NCBI RefSeq assembly: GCF_040802235.1
Contig: NC_133167.1
Location: 83,305,001 to 83,369,000, forward strand
Direction of reading: 5' to 3'
Length of the DNA: 64,000 bases
Source of the DNA: Manis javanica
Lineage: Eukaryota > Chordata > Mammalia > Pholidota > Manidae
The translations under genes were made by a program, and so were the position numbers. The notes below the pieces were generated by a model. The model was not told the DNA's origin and did not search any database. It saw only the letters and a list, made by a program, of their open reading frames with translations. This document shows, in pieces, positions 12,640 to 23,873 of this stretch. Position 1 is the first letter of the stretch, and each line of letters starts with the position of its first letter.

Positions 12640-13085
12640 CCTCCAGCCACAATGGGTGCCCTGCTATTCCAGGACATGCCAGGCACATTTACAGCTCACA
12701 GCCTTCACGCTGCTCTTTCCCTCTCCCTGGACTCTCTTCTCCAGATATCCACATGGCTAGCACCCTCATTCCTATCAGGTCCACAAAAGTCACCTTCTGT
12801 AGTCAGACTCCCCAGCCACCCCACCTAAACTCTCAGCCCTCTATCCAATACTTCATAGCCCTCTCCCCTGACTGTTTCTTCCTTAGCACCTGGCACACAT
12901 CACTGTCTAACATGTGATTCACTTCTAACCTTCCTGTCTATCCTCACTAGAAGGTAAGCCTCACTAGGGGCAGGGGCTTGTTTTGGTCTGTTTTGTTCAG
13001 TGTAATCTGTGTCCCCATGCCTAGAACAGTGGCTGACATGGAGAAGGCCTTGCTCAAGCAGTATGTGCTGAATAAATGAATGTTC
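12640..13085 (+). repeat. L2 LINE 3' region
   Basis: Carries the L2 3'-end signature: a pyrimidine-rich body, then CTAGAACAGTGGCTGACATG and GTATGTGCTGAATAAATGAA. Diverged. Confidence 0.7.
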
Positions 13086-13089
13086 ATAG

Positions 13090-15137
13090 GGTCAAAAATA
13101 GACTTTGACCACTCTAAAGTTCTAAATGGCCTTGAGCCGTGTTACACGAATGGGGAAACTTAAGTTGAGATGGATAATTAGTTGTGACTATGGGGCTAAG
13201 GGAGGACCTGGGTCTCCTGACATACAGTCCAGACCCTCACAGAATGAGTGCTAGAAGCCTTTTGGTGGGCACCACGCAGAGTAGCTTTCCAATTTGTTGG
13301 AATCTCAAGTAAGAAATGCATTTTACATCGCGACCAGTGTACAGACAGCCCACCACACAAAGGAAAAGTAAACAACACAGAGACCCTTACATATGATGTG
13401 TTCTAGGGTCTTGTGTTCTATTATATTCATGTAAGCGTATTCCTCTAAACTGATTTTAACACCCACTCGCATGACCTGGAGACTGGAAACCTTTCCCTGG
13501 GGCTTCTGCTATCATGACCATGTCCTTGTTAAGTGGCTGTGTAAACCTCTGCTCGAATACTTCCTGGAGGAGGTGCAGTTTACTGACATGGCCCTGTGTC
13601 CTTCCTTGTGCTGAGCTAAAACCTGCCTCTGCGACATTCATCATGCCACTGCTTCCAACTGTGGCAGCCAGGGCCATCTGGGACAGGATCAGTCCTTCCC
13701 CCACATGACTGTCCCCCACATACCCAAGGACGCCACTCTGGCGCCCCAGAGACTTCTCTTCTGCACAGTGACCCTTTCTAAGTCCTTCAATTTTGCTCTC
13801 ATGACACAGCTTTCAGTTTTCTGACCATCTTGTGTATTAAATATCACTACAAATCACAAAAACACTGTGTATAGTAGGCACTGAGAACACTGCCAGGTGT
13901 GTAGCTTTTGGAGAGCAGTATTAGAAGTAAGAATGGAGATGATGGAGAAAAAATACTCATTTTATACCATTCAGTACCATTTGAAATTTTTACCATGCAC
14001 ATGTATTACTTTTATTTTTAAAGAAAGTAAAATAGAACACTATTGTTGGGTTTCCAACAGCTCAAGAGTCCATTCAGGGAAGGCTATGAGTCACCTTTTA
14101 CAATGTGGCACTGCTGGCCCATGCATCCTGCAGGAGACCTTCTCAGCTCTGTGTGGAGAAGTGACAAGAACACTTGGAACTGACTTGGCTTCAACTGGCT
14201 CCACCACCTGGTATCGCAGAGCTCATCTCCCTTAACAGTACAGTCTGAGCATCAATACCAATGTCATAGTCATCTGTTGATAAACTAAGACATGAAATAA
14301 AGAAAGACCTCCTACATAATAGGTGTTCAGTAAATGTTTGTTGGCTGTGAATGTTGCAGCTAACATGCCTGACTTCTCTGGCCCTTCTACCCTCTTGAAT
14401 CCTTGGATACCAACTCGAATTTCTGGTGGCTTGATTCCTGCTCTTTACTAATTTATCGTAAGCCTGCCTCATAGCAGCTTACTCCCTCTACCTCTCACCC
14501 TGATGCCCATCTCCCAAGCACTTTGTTTCCTCTATTAAAAAGCTCTGACAAGTCCTACTCATAAAGCTGCCCTGTATTTTCTTCTCTTATACTTAAATGA
14601 ATATCATGAAATTGACCTCCAGCCCATCTGTGGGCCAAGCAGCAACCAAATTCTGGTCCATATCAGTTGGTCCTTCACTTGGGAATGACTCAGTCCTGGT
14701 CCCTGCCATCCCCAGGTCTCCTGTGTACTGTGGGTCCCCCAGGACTCCCCAGCTGCTGGAAGCTTCAACAGCGCAGCCACATCCCCAGCAGAGCAGTCAC
14801 AGCTTCTGCCATGCCCCCAGGATTAAAATACTGCACCTCTGTGGTATCTTGAGTGAACGCCATGATTCCTGGTGCATATAGAGAAACTAAGAACTTACCA
14901 TCTGCAAAGGCATGGGGTGCGGTTAGTGGGGGGGTGGAGCAATGGGGATGAAGCACCATAAAAATGTACTGCAATGGCAAGGGAGGAAGGTTTTTCCTGT
15001 TCCCTCTAGGACTCCCCAGTCCCCTGCGCCTGCGAGACAAAACTAGATGCGCAGCAGAGCAGCAGGTGGTCAACTACACAGCAGAACTCAGTGTCAGCAA
15101 CGCGTGGCACCTCTGAGAACTGTATTTGCCATTTCAG
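13090..15137. other. Unassigned intergenic or intronic sequence
   Basis: No exon or repeat I can name with confidence. A short piece near 14,310-14,340 (ATAATAGGTGTTCAGTAAAT) looks like an L2/MIR 3' end. Overlapping open frames on both strands at 13,456-13,719 and 14,597-15,073 show no domains. Confidence 0.4.
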
Positions 15138-15208
15138 AATGAAGAAGTAAAAGCTGAAACTTCAGTGGCAAAAGGCATATTAGTGAGAGCCACAGGCCAT
15201 GCAGAAAG
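15138..15208 (+). CDS. Candidate internal exon of an unidentified gene (exon B)
   Basis: A 71-bp open segment follows a canonical acceptor (TATTTGCCATTTCAG) and ends at AG|GTTAGT. If spliced to the candidate exon at 12,173-12,241, the phase (0) matches and the frame continues as NEEVKAETSVAKGILVRA and on, leaving phase 2 for a next exon. I could not find a convincing next exon. Product unknown. Confidence 0.35.
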
Positions 15209-15829
15209 GTTAGTATAAAGACTGTTCTGTAACAGACACTCATTTAAACAGCTCGTTTCATTCAGAGGATGGTAGAAGATTTTGCTGAGTGCTCCGATCA
15301 GTTCAAAAATTTTTCTAAGTAAACTAAGTAAAATTAATAAGTGAATAAAATTTCCTAGAAATACATTTAATTAGAAGAGGCTATTTTAATCCAAATTATA
15401 TACTCAGAAATTTTTGTTTTAGTGGGTGTCCACAGATGGATTTTCTCCAATTTAGTTGAAAACTATTGCAACCAAATGCTTAATACATTTAACATCCTAA
15501 GCCATTCATGGCTGAGTAAATATGTGTTAAATAAATAAACAGAGAATGTGAAATGGTGATTATTGTCGACATAGAAAAAATCTGTCAGTTGACAAACATT
15601 TACTGAGCACCTACTATGCTCCAGGGGCTGTGGGATAATGTGGTCTTGGACTCAGAGTTTAGTGACTGTCATTTCTGGGTGATAGGATTACTGGTAATTT
15701 TTAATTCTTTTCATATTTGTATCTCATTTTCTCTAATGAGTCACTAAAAGAGTTTCTAATCAGAAAAACAGGGTTATTTCTATTTGGGAATAAAAACATA
15801 ATAAATACTGCTTTAGCCTGTAATATGGA

Positions 15830-16745
15830 CTTGTTTCTGGCAAAGAAGGAGTAACAGGGACCGGGTTTACCCCTCTGTCTGAAATAACCAAAACACGGGA
15901 CAAAATATCTGAAACATGGTTTTTAAGTTTTTTAGACACCAGAAAATGAAGGACAGCTCCCTGGGAGAAGGTGAGTTTGTCCCCGCTTCCTCCCGTGCTG
16001 GAGGCCATGGTGCAGGGAGCCTGGGAACTGCACTGAGGAGGCAGAGCATCCAGGGAGACCAAACAGCTGGAGTCCGCAGGGCGCATTCCAGAAAACAAAG
16101 AGCTGCAGAGAGAGAGAAGGTCAGAGGTCTGCAGAATGGACCCCTTGAGGACTTGGCAGGTCAGTGTATGAATGTGAGGAAGCTGCTGAAGTGGGATGGG
16201 AACTATCAGGAGGACTCACTGGGAGCGGCGCTTGGACACACAGGGGGCCGGGAGCGGTGCCTGCTGCTGCCGACCAGGCAGGGGAAACCCATGGTCCGCA
16301 GACACTGGGCAGAGAACTCAGGAGGGCCTTGCATTGGTGTTGGGGAGTAACCATCCCTAGACTAAAGCCAGCCCTGGTCCCACCTATGAAGTACTAAAGG
16401 CAAGACACAGAAGCACCAAACTGCTTCCAAGTACCTTAGCTGCTCTACTCAGAGAGGCTCGATGAACCAAGCACAAGGCTACACTGACACGCATCATAAG
16501 CAAAATGCCCAAAAGTTGACATAGAGGGAAACTTAACAGCAGCCCCTCTCTTTCACACACACACACACACACATGTGCACACACAAGACACACTTCAGTT
16601 AGAACAGTGTGAGGGCCATGTCTTTGTCACAAACAGTGGAAGAGAAGAAAGCAGAGCAATATCTTCAAACGCTAAAGGGAAAACACTGTTTACCTAGAAG
16701 TTTACACCCCAATGATAATATCCTAAAAAAATGAAAGTAAAACAT
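15830..16745 (+). repeat. Probable ancient L1-related sequence
   Basis: Text at about 15,890-15,970 (CACGGGACAAAATATCTGAA) and about 16,650-16,740 (AGCAATATCTTCAAACGC, TTTACACCCCAATGATAATA) resembles old L1 5'/ORF1-adjacent sequence. A (CA)n tract occurs at 16,555-16,573. The open frame at 15,916-16,350 lies inside this material and is not considered a gene. Confidence 0.4.
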
Positions 16746-16857
16746 GGTCAGTATACCTCCATGATTTTTTGCATGTTCCTTCCCTTGGGTGGAATGCCCT
16801 CCCTCCATTCTTCTGCCTGGCTGATGTATTCCTAACTTTCAAGAACCAGCTCATAGG

Positions 16858-16863
16858 TTTATT
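16858..16863 (-). terminator. Possible IL9R polyadenylation signal
   Basis: AATAAA on the minus strand, roughly 490 bases downstream of the IL9R stop codon. This is inferred from position only; other signals may be used. Confidence 0.3.
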
Positions 16864-17353
16864 GGTACATTTGTTTTTTATGAAGCCCTTCTTGAGTATT
16901 TACTATGTGTTTTGACACTGCTAGACGCCAAGGATAAAAGATCAGTAGTTGGGACAGACCAATTTCTTAAGCTTACTGCTTCCTATGCAGCATATGTAAC
17001 AGAAGTACAAACAGTGGCTACGAACTACAACTGTCCTACGTAATTAAATGTCCTGTGAGGTACTCTGGTGCCCTAATGGAAGCTGAAGGCAGAGGCCCTT
17101 CCCCACAGGTGCAGAGTGGAGGGGCGAGGGGGTCCTCCTGCTTCCATCTGGACAGGAGGTCTGACCACTGTATAAGTGTCCCTCTACACGAGGTCCAGTC
17201 TCATTCAAGGGTGAGCTCCAAAGACTTTAGTCCATTTTCCCCAAAACAGACAGGACGCAACTGACCAGGTCAGGGTTCTATAACTTTCAGGATCAAGACC
17301 AGCGTCTGCCAAGGGTAAGAGAGAGGAAAATGCCACACAAGTCCTCATGCTAC

Positions 17354-17842
17354 CTATTCACCGGGGTCTTGCCTCTGACTGTGAACAACTCCCACACAGG
17401 TGCCTCCTTGCTGGGGATCCAGGTTCGGCTGGTCACGGGAAATGCCAAAGGCCACGGGCAAGATGGACACAGAGCTATGTGTGTCTCCAGGGACAGTCGA
17501 GGGGCAGCATGCCTGGTAGCAGCCCAGGGCACAGTAGCCACTGCTGCTGCCCTGTGATGGCAAGGGAGCTGGCCCAGGGGGGCTCACAGGGCCCCAGTCC
17601 TCCTGGGGCAGGTAGGCAGGTGGCTGTCCTCTCCACTCCATGTGCCCAGCTGACAGTACATCTGCTGGGAGGCCTGTGCCAAGGCCCTCTTCCTCCTCTA
17701 GGCCCAGTGATTGCCAGGGAACCCCTGTGTCATAAGTGAGCATCGCAACGGCCTCCTGGACACTGGACTCTGAGCCTTCTCGTGGGGTACCGACGTAGTC
17801 CTGGCTCAGACTCCAGCCAGCTCTGTGGGCCCCTGTCCAAGT
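17354..17842 (-). CDS. IL9R: IL9R last coding exon (cytoplasmic tail)
   Basis: Acceptor CTGTTCCAG; 489 bp to a TAG stop at 17,354-17,356. Starts TWTGAHRAGWSLSQD and includes QPPAYLPQEDWGP, the STAT-docking site, with downstream GYCALGCYQ. The tail ends QRQDPGE, short of the human C-terminus. The poly-Ser/Asn stretch of human IL9R is reduced to a short SSS here. Confidence 0.9.
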   Translation of the reverse strand, partial: TWTGAHRAGWSLSQDYVGTPREGSESSVQEAVAMLTYDTGVPWQSLGLEEEEGLGTGLPADVLSAGHMEWRGQPPAYLPQEDWGPVSPPGPAPLPSQGSSSGYCALGCYQACCPSTVPGDTHSSVSILPVAFGISRDQPNLDPQQGGTCVGVVHSQRQDPGE

Positions 17843-20800
17843 CTGGAACAGAGCACAGACGGGAGGGGAAGGCTCAGGCTGCACCTTCAGGCCTCAGCCT
17901 GGGAGCAGCCTTGCGTCCTCCTCCAAGAAGCACTCCTGATCTCCACACACAGAGGCCAAGCAGCGTCTGAGCTCAGAACATTCTGTCTTCCTCTCATAGG
18001 ACAGCCAAGCCCCAGGTGGGAGACCTAGTTCCTTAAGGGCCCTCATCAGTCCCCCAGCACGGGGCCTGGTGCTCACAGCACCTGAGCCAGGCAGTGTTGG
18101 CGGGTGCCGGACAGAGAAACCTGACTGCTGCTCCTGACATCTTCAGCAGCTAGAGACAGGGCAGCACCCTCACCCTACGTGCCCCCCCCCACACACACAC
18201 ACACACAGGGCTGCTGTGGGAACTGGCACCTTTGGGCTGAGGCCAGCAGACCCCGGACTCCTCCATGAGACAGCAGGACTCCCCTACCTCCAAAAGGAAG
18301 GTGTTCCCTTGGTGGGAGACAAATGCACCACACACTCCAGACCCTCCATCACTGTCCTTTTCCTGGAGAGCTGACCCAAGGCCCCAGACCAGCACTTAAA
18401 GGGTCTAAATGACCCTGGGCCATGGTCTTGGTTCTACAGAAAAGGGTCTGAGGGCCTGTGAACCACGTAACACAGGCCAGGGGCAATCAAAGTCTTTGCC
18501 CCCATCAGCCTTTGTCCACAGTTGCCTCAGGGGACACGCCCATCGTCTTGGGGCATGAGGTGGGCCCCACCAACGACACCGCGGTCCCCTTTAAGCCCCC
18601 AAGCACACTCTGAGACAACAATCATGAAAAGTTGGCTGCCTGCCAGGAGAGAAAAGGGCTAGGAGGTGAGAGGCGCTGCAAGGCCAGAGAGGAGACCCTG
18701 GAAGAGCTGGTTGGTGGACCCTGGGAAGCACCACCTCCTGTCCTTTGCCCACCTGGGAGGGTGGACACCAGAGATCACCCTCTGGAGCTTCTCCCTGGCC
18801 CCTACTCCTGCTTAGGGGAGCAAGACCAACTGGGCAAGCAGGGAGATGAGGGGTCTGCACAGAAGGTCTCATTTGACCCTCCAGGTTGTTCTCAGCTTGA
18901 TTTGGCTTGTGGGAGCACCTGGCACCAGAAAGGGGGACATGCAGAGTCTGCTCATGGGCCATGGTGCCAGTGTGCTCCCAAGAGACCCAGGAGGGGCCAG
19001 ACACTCCACAGTAACCATCTGAGCACTGCCCATAGACCCGTGAGGGCCCTGTAAGAGCACACAGACCCCCCATGGCCACAGACACAGACACCTTCGGGGA
19101 AGAAGAAGGTACGAGACAGCTGGTGGGTGCGGATGGCACCCAAGGTTCACACCTCACCTGGAAGGGGCTGCTGCTGCGAACTAGAAGAAACATCAGTAGA
19201 GAGCCTAGATGTTTTTCCATCAATAATGGGATTAGAAACACAAGAACAAAAATAAGCAACCAAGAAAAACACATACTTTTTTGGCCCACTTGAGACACTA
19301 TGTAAATTTACGTACAGCAAGAAAGCTCAAAGCACTGACAAAGGCTCCCCTGCCCACTCCAAGTCCTCACAGAAAGCCCACATCCTGGGTAGGGCAGCTA
19401 TCTGGGCAAGCCCGGCTGCGTCCCACCCCCACCTCCTGCAGCAGGCAGGGCACACGCCTGGAAGTTCCCATTGTGCACCCTGTAGAGAGGCTGGAAGAAG
19501 GCCGCTGGAGAGGGCACATGCTGGTAAAAAGTTTTCTTCACCCTGAGGCCAGGGGAGGACAGTCAGAGGCCTATGGTGACCCAGGGGGGGCTCTTCCTGA
19601 AGCTCGAGTCCTGGGCGCATGAGGTCACTGCAGGGAACTTAGTTTCCTGCCAACTGGCAGGTGACTGACCCTGACTCATCCTTGCTGCTGCCATGCTCTC
19701 TCTTTCTATTGGGTCCAAACCTGCTCTCGAGGCAAGACCCAACACTGGGCACCCTGTGGCCTCCCTGGCTAATGACCCCATAGAACTGATCGCTGGGAGT
19801 GATCAGGCATTTCCTCAGCCTGAGTAATGAGCCAGCACCTGCAGGAACCACACCTGTGCCATTAGCAGACAGGTGGCAGCTCTCTGCCCCACCTGACCTC
19901 TCCCTGAGCACTGCATCTACTTGCCCAGAATTCAGTGGTCCTCCCACGCGGATGTCACAGAAGGCCCAGTAGGTCCAATTCAACCTCGCTGACCTCCCCT
20001 GGAGTCTGGCCCCTCCAGTTCCCCACCTTGGGGGTGACATCATGGGTCACTGATCATATCGGATCAGCCCACGTGTTCCCTCTGTTTTTCTTCCTAAGAC
20101 CCTGGCATTTCCCTCGACTTTGCTCCATGTCTACTTCTCTCACCAACTCAAGCCAAATATCTTCTCTCCGGATCCCAGCACTGGCTCCCTCACAGGTTCT
20201 CCCCAACCCCTTGTACCCCAAACATCCATCCTAAAAACATAAACCATATCAGGTCACACACTATCTAACACACCTCACGCACTTCCCTTTGCTCTGAGGA
20301 TGAGCCTGGCGCCCTCCTCAGCCCTCTCACCAACCCCACCAGGCCCCACCCACACCTCTCTCCCCCACCCAACCTTGCTGTCTCTATCTGACCTCCTCTC
20401 TCCTTCTCTGCTCCCTGTCCACACCTGGCCAGTATCCTCTGGCAACCGGTCTTTGATGAGGCCTCTTGTACCCTGATGTGTATGATGGCTTATTTCAGGA
20501 GGGCCTTGGTGTCTGTCTTAGTCTATGACATCCACCAAATGAGCAAATCACCAAGTAACCTCCAGAGGCAGGAGCCGAGGACCTCGGGTCACTTGATCCT
20601 GGTGACTCTGAGTCCCTGCACAGCTCTTTGGGGCCACAGACAGCCCCAACACCTGGCAAGTTGGGAACTCCCCTCTATCCAGGGCAGAGACCTAAAAATC
20701 CCACAACATCCAGGACCATGTGGTGGGGAGGAGCACAGGGAAAGGGGTTGCTGGTTTGGCCCTCGATGCCCCACCTGACTCACACCCACACAGGCACACG

Positions 20801-23800
20801 CACTCAAAAGGACCCACAAATTCTCACGCACACACATTCAAAAACACATGCCCCTTGGCTACCAACCTGGATGACAGCTTGAACAGGACAAAGGTCAAAC
20901 TGGTCAGCAGGAAAAAGATGAAAACAGCAACAAGGGTGCTGTGGGGCTTCCCCAAAGCAGGGGTCAGGCAGCCTGTGAGCAGGAAAGGTCGGGGCAGTGA
21001 GCGCGCTCAAGCTCTGGATGTTTCTCCAGATCCATGTGCGTGGCAAAGGCACCACTAGGAGTGCCTTGGGCCACAGAGGAGAGTTTGACATGGGCCTCAG
21101 AGGCTTGTGCCACCCCTGCTACAGCACACTGGGTAAATCACACACCCCTGTGCCTCACACGCCCATATGCATGGTCATCAGGCTCAGCGAGCACTCTTAG
21201 CACTGCTGGGCCATATCCAGGCTCCAGAAACAAAAGCCCCAGGCCTAGTGTGCAGCCATTGCCCACACCCACTCCCAATGATACCTACTAACTACGGATT
21301 CCTGGGAAGCCCACTGCTCAACGGGAGTTTGTTTCCTCCTTACACATGTCGTATCTCCAGGGGAGAGTAGTCAACTAGGGCATGACTGCTGCAGGGCGGG
21401 GATCCAGGAGAGTGAACAGGTGGGAGTGTGGGATGAACAGGGGAAGGAGGCCACGCCCAGACTCTGGCAGGGCAACAACCACCTCTTATCCGGGGAGAGC
21501 GGAAGCTCATGGCCTGGCTCCACTCACTCCACAGGCCCTCAAAGCGCTCCTCCTCTGCCACTTCATCCTCCAGTGTGGCCATCTGGACACGCAGCCTGTC
21601 CTCACAGCTGGAGCCAGGGTCTAGCTCAACAGCTTCCACGATGAGCCAGGTCACCCCAAAAATGCGATCTTTGTACCGGGACTGCTGTGGGGTTAAGGAA
21701 GATTAGCAGTTGCTGAAGGTGAGACTGGGCCCACTGGCCCTCGAGAACATATGCACATGCACATTCACAAATGCACAAACACGTGCACACACCAATGCAC
21801 GTACACACACATAAATTCACACACACAAATACACATACACATGTCTTGCACATAATTAAATGCACATGCACACACGCACACACATACACACATAAATGCA
21901 TGCACGTGCACAAATATACACACGTACATACACATGCATAAACATAAACATGCACAACCACCACATGTGCACACACATAAACATGTGCACACACAACCAT
22001 GTACGTTCACATGGACACACTTACATATATACATGCACATGTCCACAGGCACATTTAATTCATTTACCTGTATGCACACTTACACACATGCATACATGAA
22101 CACGGTCACCACACTCACTATACTCATACACTCAAACACATAGGATTGCCCTGTAAACACTCATACATATAAGCACACACAGGCACCCTTACATGCTGAC
22201 ACACATGTACACACACACAAACATGTATGTGCACAGTCGCACTCATCAGGCTTGCACAGACCTACCTTGGCTCTGGTCGCCTACCTTCCTCCTAATCCTG
22301 AGCTGACATCCCCCGTGTGGGATGAGGAGCATCCCAGAGGCTCCTGGGGTAGCCAGCTCAAGTGTTACCTCCCAAGTCTCTTCCTGTTTCTTGAAGGCCA
22401 GTTCATAGCTGAGGAGTGAGGTCAGTGGCTCCAAGGCAGGACTGCTGCTCCAGGTCAGGGCACAGTTGCCAGAGCTGACATTGCTATTCAAGTCCAAAGG
22501 AGGGTCCAGCTTCACTGAAACAGAATGAGGCCATATGAGGGTGTGTCAGTCAGCACACCCCCGACTGGAGATCTGAAAGATTCTAGTGGGACCTCTCAAA
22601 CCAGGGGCCTCACCAGGAAACAGGTCCAGAGGACCCCAGGTGGGACAGGATGTCAATGACTTCCTCCAGCCCCTGCACCCATACAAGGTGATTTCAAACT
22701 CTTGCCTTCCCCTTCCCTTTATGAGCAGCTCCTGGAAGCACCTCCCAGGGTCTCACTATAGTCCTTCCTGCTATGACTGAAGTACATTTTAAGTAACTTA
22801 AGTTGTAACCTGTGCCCCAGCTCAAAGCCCTGCATCTCATCCTCCTCTAAAACCCCACCCTCCAGTAACCAGAGGGCCTGCCCCTCCCGGGGGCCCAGCC
22901 TGCTCCTAGCCCTGGCTCTCTCTTAGCAGGGCTGAGAGCGCTCATGGGCCATGGGGATTATGAGCTGCAGGGCCCTGCCCCCACCTCCCAAGCAGCCAGA
23001 TGCCTCCTGGCCAGGGCACCCCACTGCAGGCCTCACCATGTCTCCGGGGCAGGTACTGTGAGTCCACCAGGCTGACCTGCTCCTCCCCAGACACATCATG
23101 GTGCAAAGTGATGGAGAAGCTGTCAGAAGGTACCAGCACCTCCTCAGGGGGAAGCAGCATGCTGCACACGCTGGCTTGGAAGACACACCTGTGCTTGCTT
23201 CCCGGCCCGTGCTTGCTGGAAAGGGCATGTGTTGACCAAGGGACTGCTGAACCAGCCAGTCTCCTGCTGCTGTTGTCATGGGGACCCTATCTTCGACCCT
23301 GCCCCCTGCCCCCTTCTCAGGTGGGCCTGGCCCTCCAGCCTCACCTGGTGAAGAGGAGCCATGAGCTGGCCCCCTGGCTTGGCTCTGGGGCAGACCAGTG
23401 GCAGTCAATCCTCAGGATGTTGTTGTTGAGGCAGGTGACAGTCCCAGCACCTGGCCCTGAGGAAAGTGACACAGTAGCTGCTCCAGGGCGGGAATGGGTG
23501 ACTGCGAGGCTCTGGCAGCTGACACCCTGACAGGCAGTCCCTAGAGATGGATCCCTGAGAAATTCATCAAGGGGAAAGTCTGGAGGCCTTGGTGGTAACA
23601 GGCTCTGATTCATCATGCATGGGTGGGACTGAAGTCCAGACTGATTCCTGGATGACAAGTCCCAGCACAGTTTGGGACAAACCCTTCCCTGTGGAGTCTG
23701 ACAGAGCACAGCCCTGCCCTGCCCCACTCTCCATCCACCTACCTCTCTAGTGCCCTCACCTCCTCCTTCCCCTGGTGCAGAGGCCCCCAAGCCGACCCAG

Positions 23801-23838
23801 GTGCAGATGCAGGAGCAGATCAGCAGCCAGGTGCCCAT
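17354..23838 (-). CDS. IL9R: Interleukin-9 receptor, spliced coding region (ATG in exon 2 to stop)
   Basis: Encodes the ligand-binding alpha chain of the IL-9 receptor. From general knowledge, it is a type I cytokine receptor that pairs with IL2RG and signals through JAK1/JAK3 to STAT1/3/5. Joining the eight coding exons listed here gives 1,398 bases, an uninterrupted frame of 465 residues. Features by residue: hydrophobic signal peptide beginning MGTWLLICSCICTW (about 1-20); ectodomain with paired cysteines (TCLNNNILRIDCHW, then HRCVFQASVC); WSEWS at 224-228; transmembrane helix at about 251-270; Box 1 VPSPAAFFQPLY at 284-295; STAT-docking YLPQ at 380-383. The C-tail is acidic and Ser/Pro-rich and ends about 20 residues earlier than remembered human IL9R. 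The start used here is the exon 2 ATG, because exon 1 lacks one. The gene appears intact. Confidence 0.9.
18185..18210. repeat. (CA)n microsatellite in last IL9R intron
   Basis: A C-run followed by a short CA repeat. Confidence 0.8.
19458..19542 (-). CDS. IL9R: IL9R Box 1 exon (GC splice donor)
   Basis: 85 bp, acceptor GGCCTCAG. Encodes VKKTFYQHVPSPAAFFQPLY then RVHNGNFQ, keeping the Pro-x-Pro Box 1 that binds JAK1. The exon ends TTCCAG and the intron starts GCGTGT rather than GT, implying a GC-AG intron. Confidence 0.85.
20095..20475 (+). repeat. L2 LINE fragment in an IL9R intron
   Basis: A pyrimidine-rich L2-type stretch containing ATCAGGTCACACACTATCT and CTTTGCTCTGAGGATGAG. Diverged; it lies in the intron between the transmembrane and Box 1 exons. 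Confidence 0.55.
20867..20972 (-). CDS. IL9R: IL9R transmembrane exon
   Basis: 106 bp, acceptor TGCTCACAG, donor CCAG|GTTGGT, phases 1 in and 2 out. Encodes a single membrane-spanning helix, STLVAVFIFFLLTSLTFVLF, followed by KLSSR at the cytoplasmic face. Confidence 0.88.
21483..21684 (-). CDS. IL9R: IL9R WSXWS exon
   Basis: 202 bp, acceptor CCCCACAG, donor AGAG|GTGGTT. Encodes KDRIFGVTWLIVEAVELDPG, LRVQMATLEDEVAEEERF and GLWSEWSQAMSF. The WSEWS motif needed for folding of class I cytokine receptors is intact. Using the AG three bases further in would drop one Gln. Confidence 0.9.
21745..22245. repeat. 500-bp CA/ATGCAC-rich degenerate satellite in an IL9R intron
   Basis: Alternating purine-pyrimidine sequence made of CA, ATGCAC, CACATA and ACATGTGC blocks fills most of the short intron between the VKLDPP and WSXWS exons. 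It ends less than 100 bases from the WSXWS exon and about 120 from the other. Cys/Val-rich open frames on it are artefacts of the repeat. Confidence 0.85.
22369..22514 (-). CDS. IL9R: IL9R exon 5' half of the membrane-proximal domain (VKLDPP exon)
   Basis: 146 bp, acceptor CTGTTTCAG, donor TGGGAG|GTAACA, leaving phase 0. Encodes VKLDPPLDLNSNVSSGNCAL, LTWSSSPALEPLTSLLSYEL and AFKKQEETWE. The NVSS sequon is a possible N-glycosylation site. Confidence 0.9.
23037..23215 (-). CDS. IL9R: IL9R exon 4 (second cysteine pair)
   Basis: 179 bp, acceptor CTTTCCAG, donor CATG|GTGAGG. Encodes KHRCVFQASVC (second disulphide pair), PPEEVLVPSDSFSITLHH and GEEQVSLVDSQYLPRR, closely matching human IL9R. The frame is continuous with both neighbours. 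Confidence 0.9.
23345..23456 (-). CDS. IL9R: IL9R exon 3 (first fibronectin-III-like subdomain)
   Basis: 112 bp, acceptor TTTCCTCAG, donor ACCAG|GTGAGG, entering in phase 1 and leaving in phase 2. Encodes the conserved block TVTCLNNNILRIDCHWSAPE with the first cytokine-receptor cysteine pair and Trp, then SSWLLFT. Confidence 0.9.
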
Positions 23839-23873
23839 GTCCCAGATCAGGGCCTCGCTCTCCAAGGCCTGAC
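23760..23873 (-). CDS. IL9R: IL9R exon 2 (signal peptide, likely start codon)
   Basis: The acceptor is TTGCAG and the donor is G|GTGAGG. The frame reads QALESEALIWD then MGTWLLICSCICTWVGLGA. The ATG at 23,836-23,838 has G at -3 and G at +4, a favourable Kozak context. In human the equivalent Met is internal, about 21 residues after the annotated start. Here it is the first in-frame ATG and it directly precedes a strong hydrophobic signal peptide. Confidence 0.85.

Noticed and set aside
15916-16350. Open frame of 144 codons, and a possible small exon at 15,936-15,970 that could follow the orphan exons
   Set aside because: The surrounding text looks like old L1-related sequence, and the proposed splice sites are not better than chance.
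18591-19298. Minus-strand open frame of 235 codons between IL9R exons
   Set aside because: It lies in the last IL9R intron and an adjoining GC-rich stretch, and has no domain. The true Box 1 exon is at 19,458-19,542, outside this frame.
21626-22143. Cys/Val-rich and His/Thr-rich open frames on both strands
   Set aside because: Translations of the CA/ATGCAC-rich intronic repeat.
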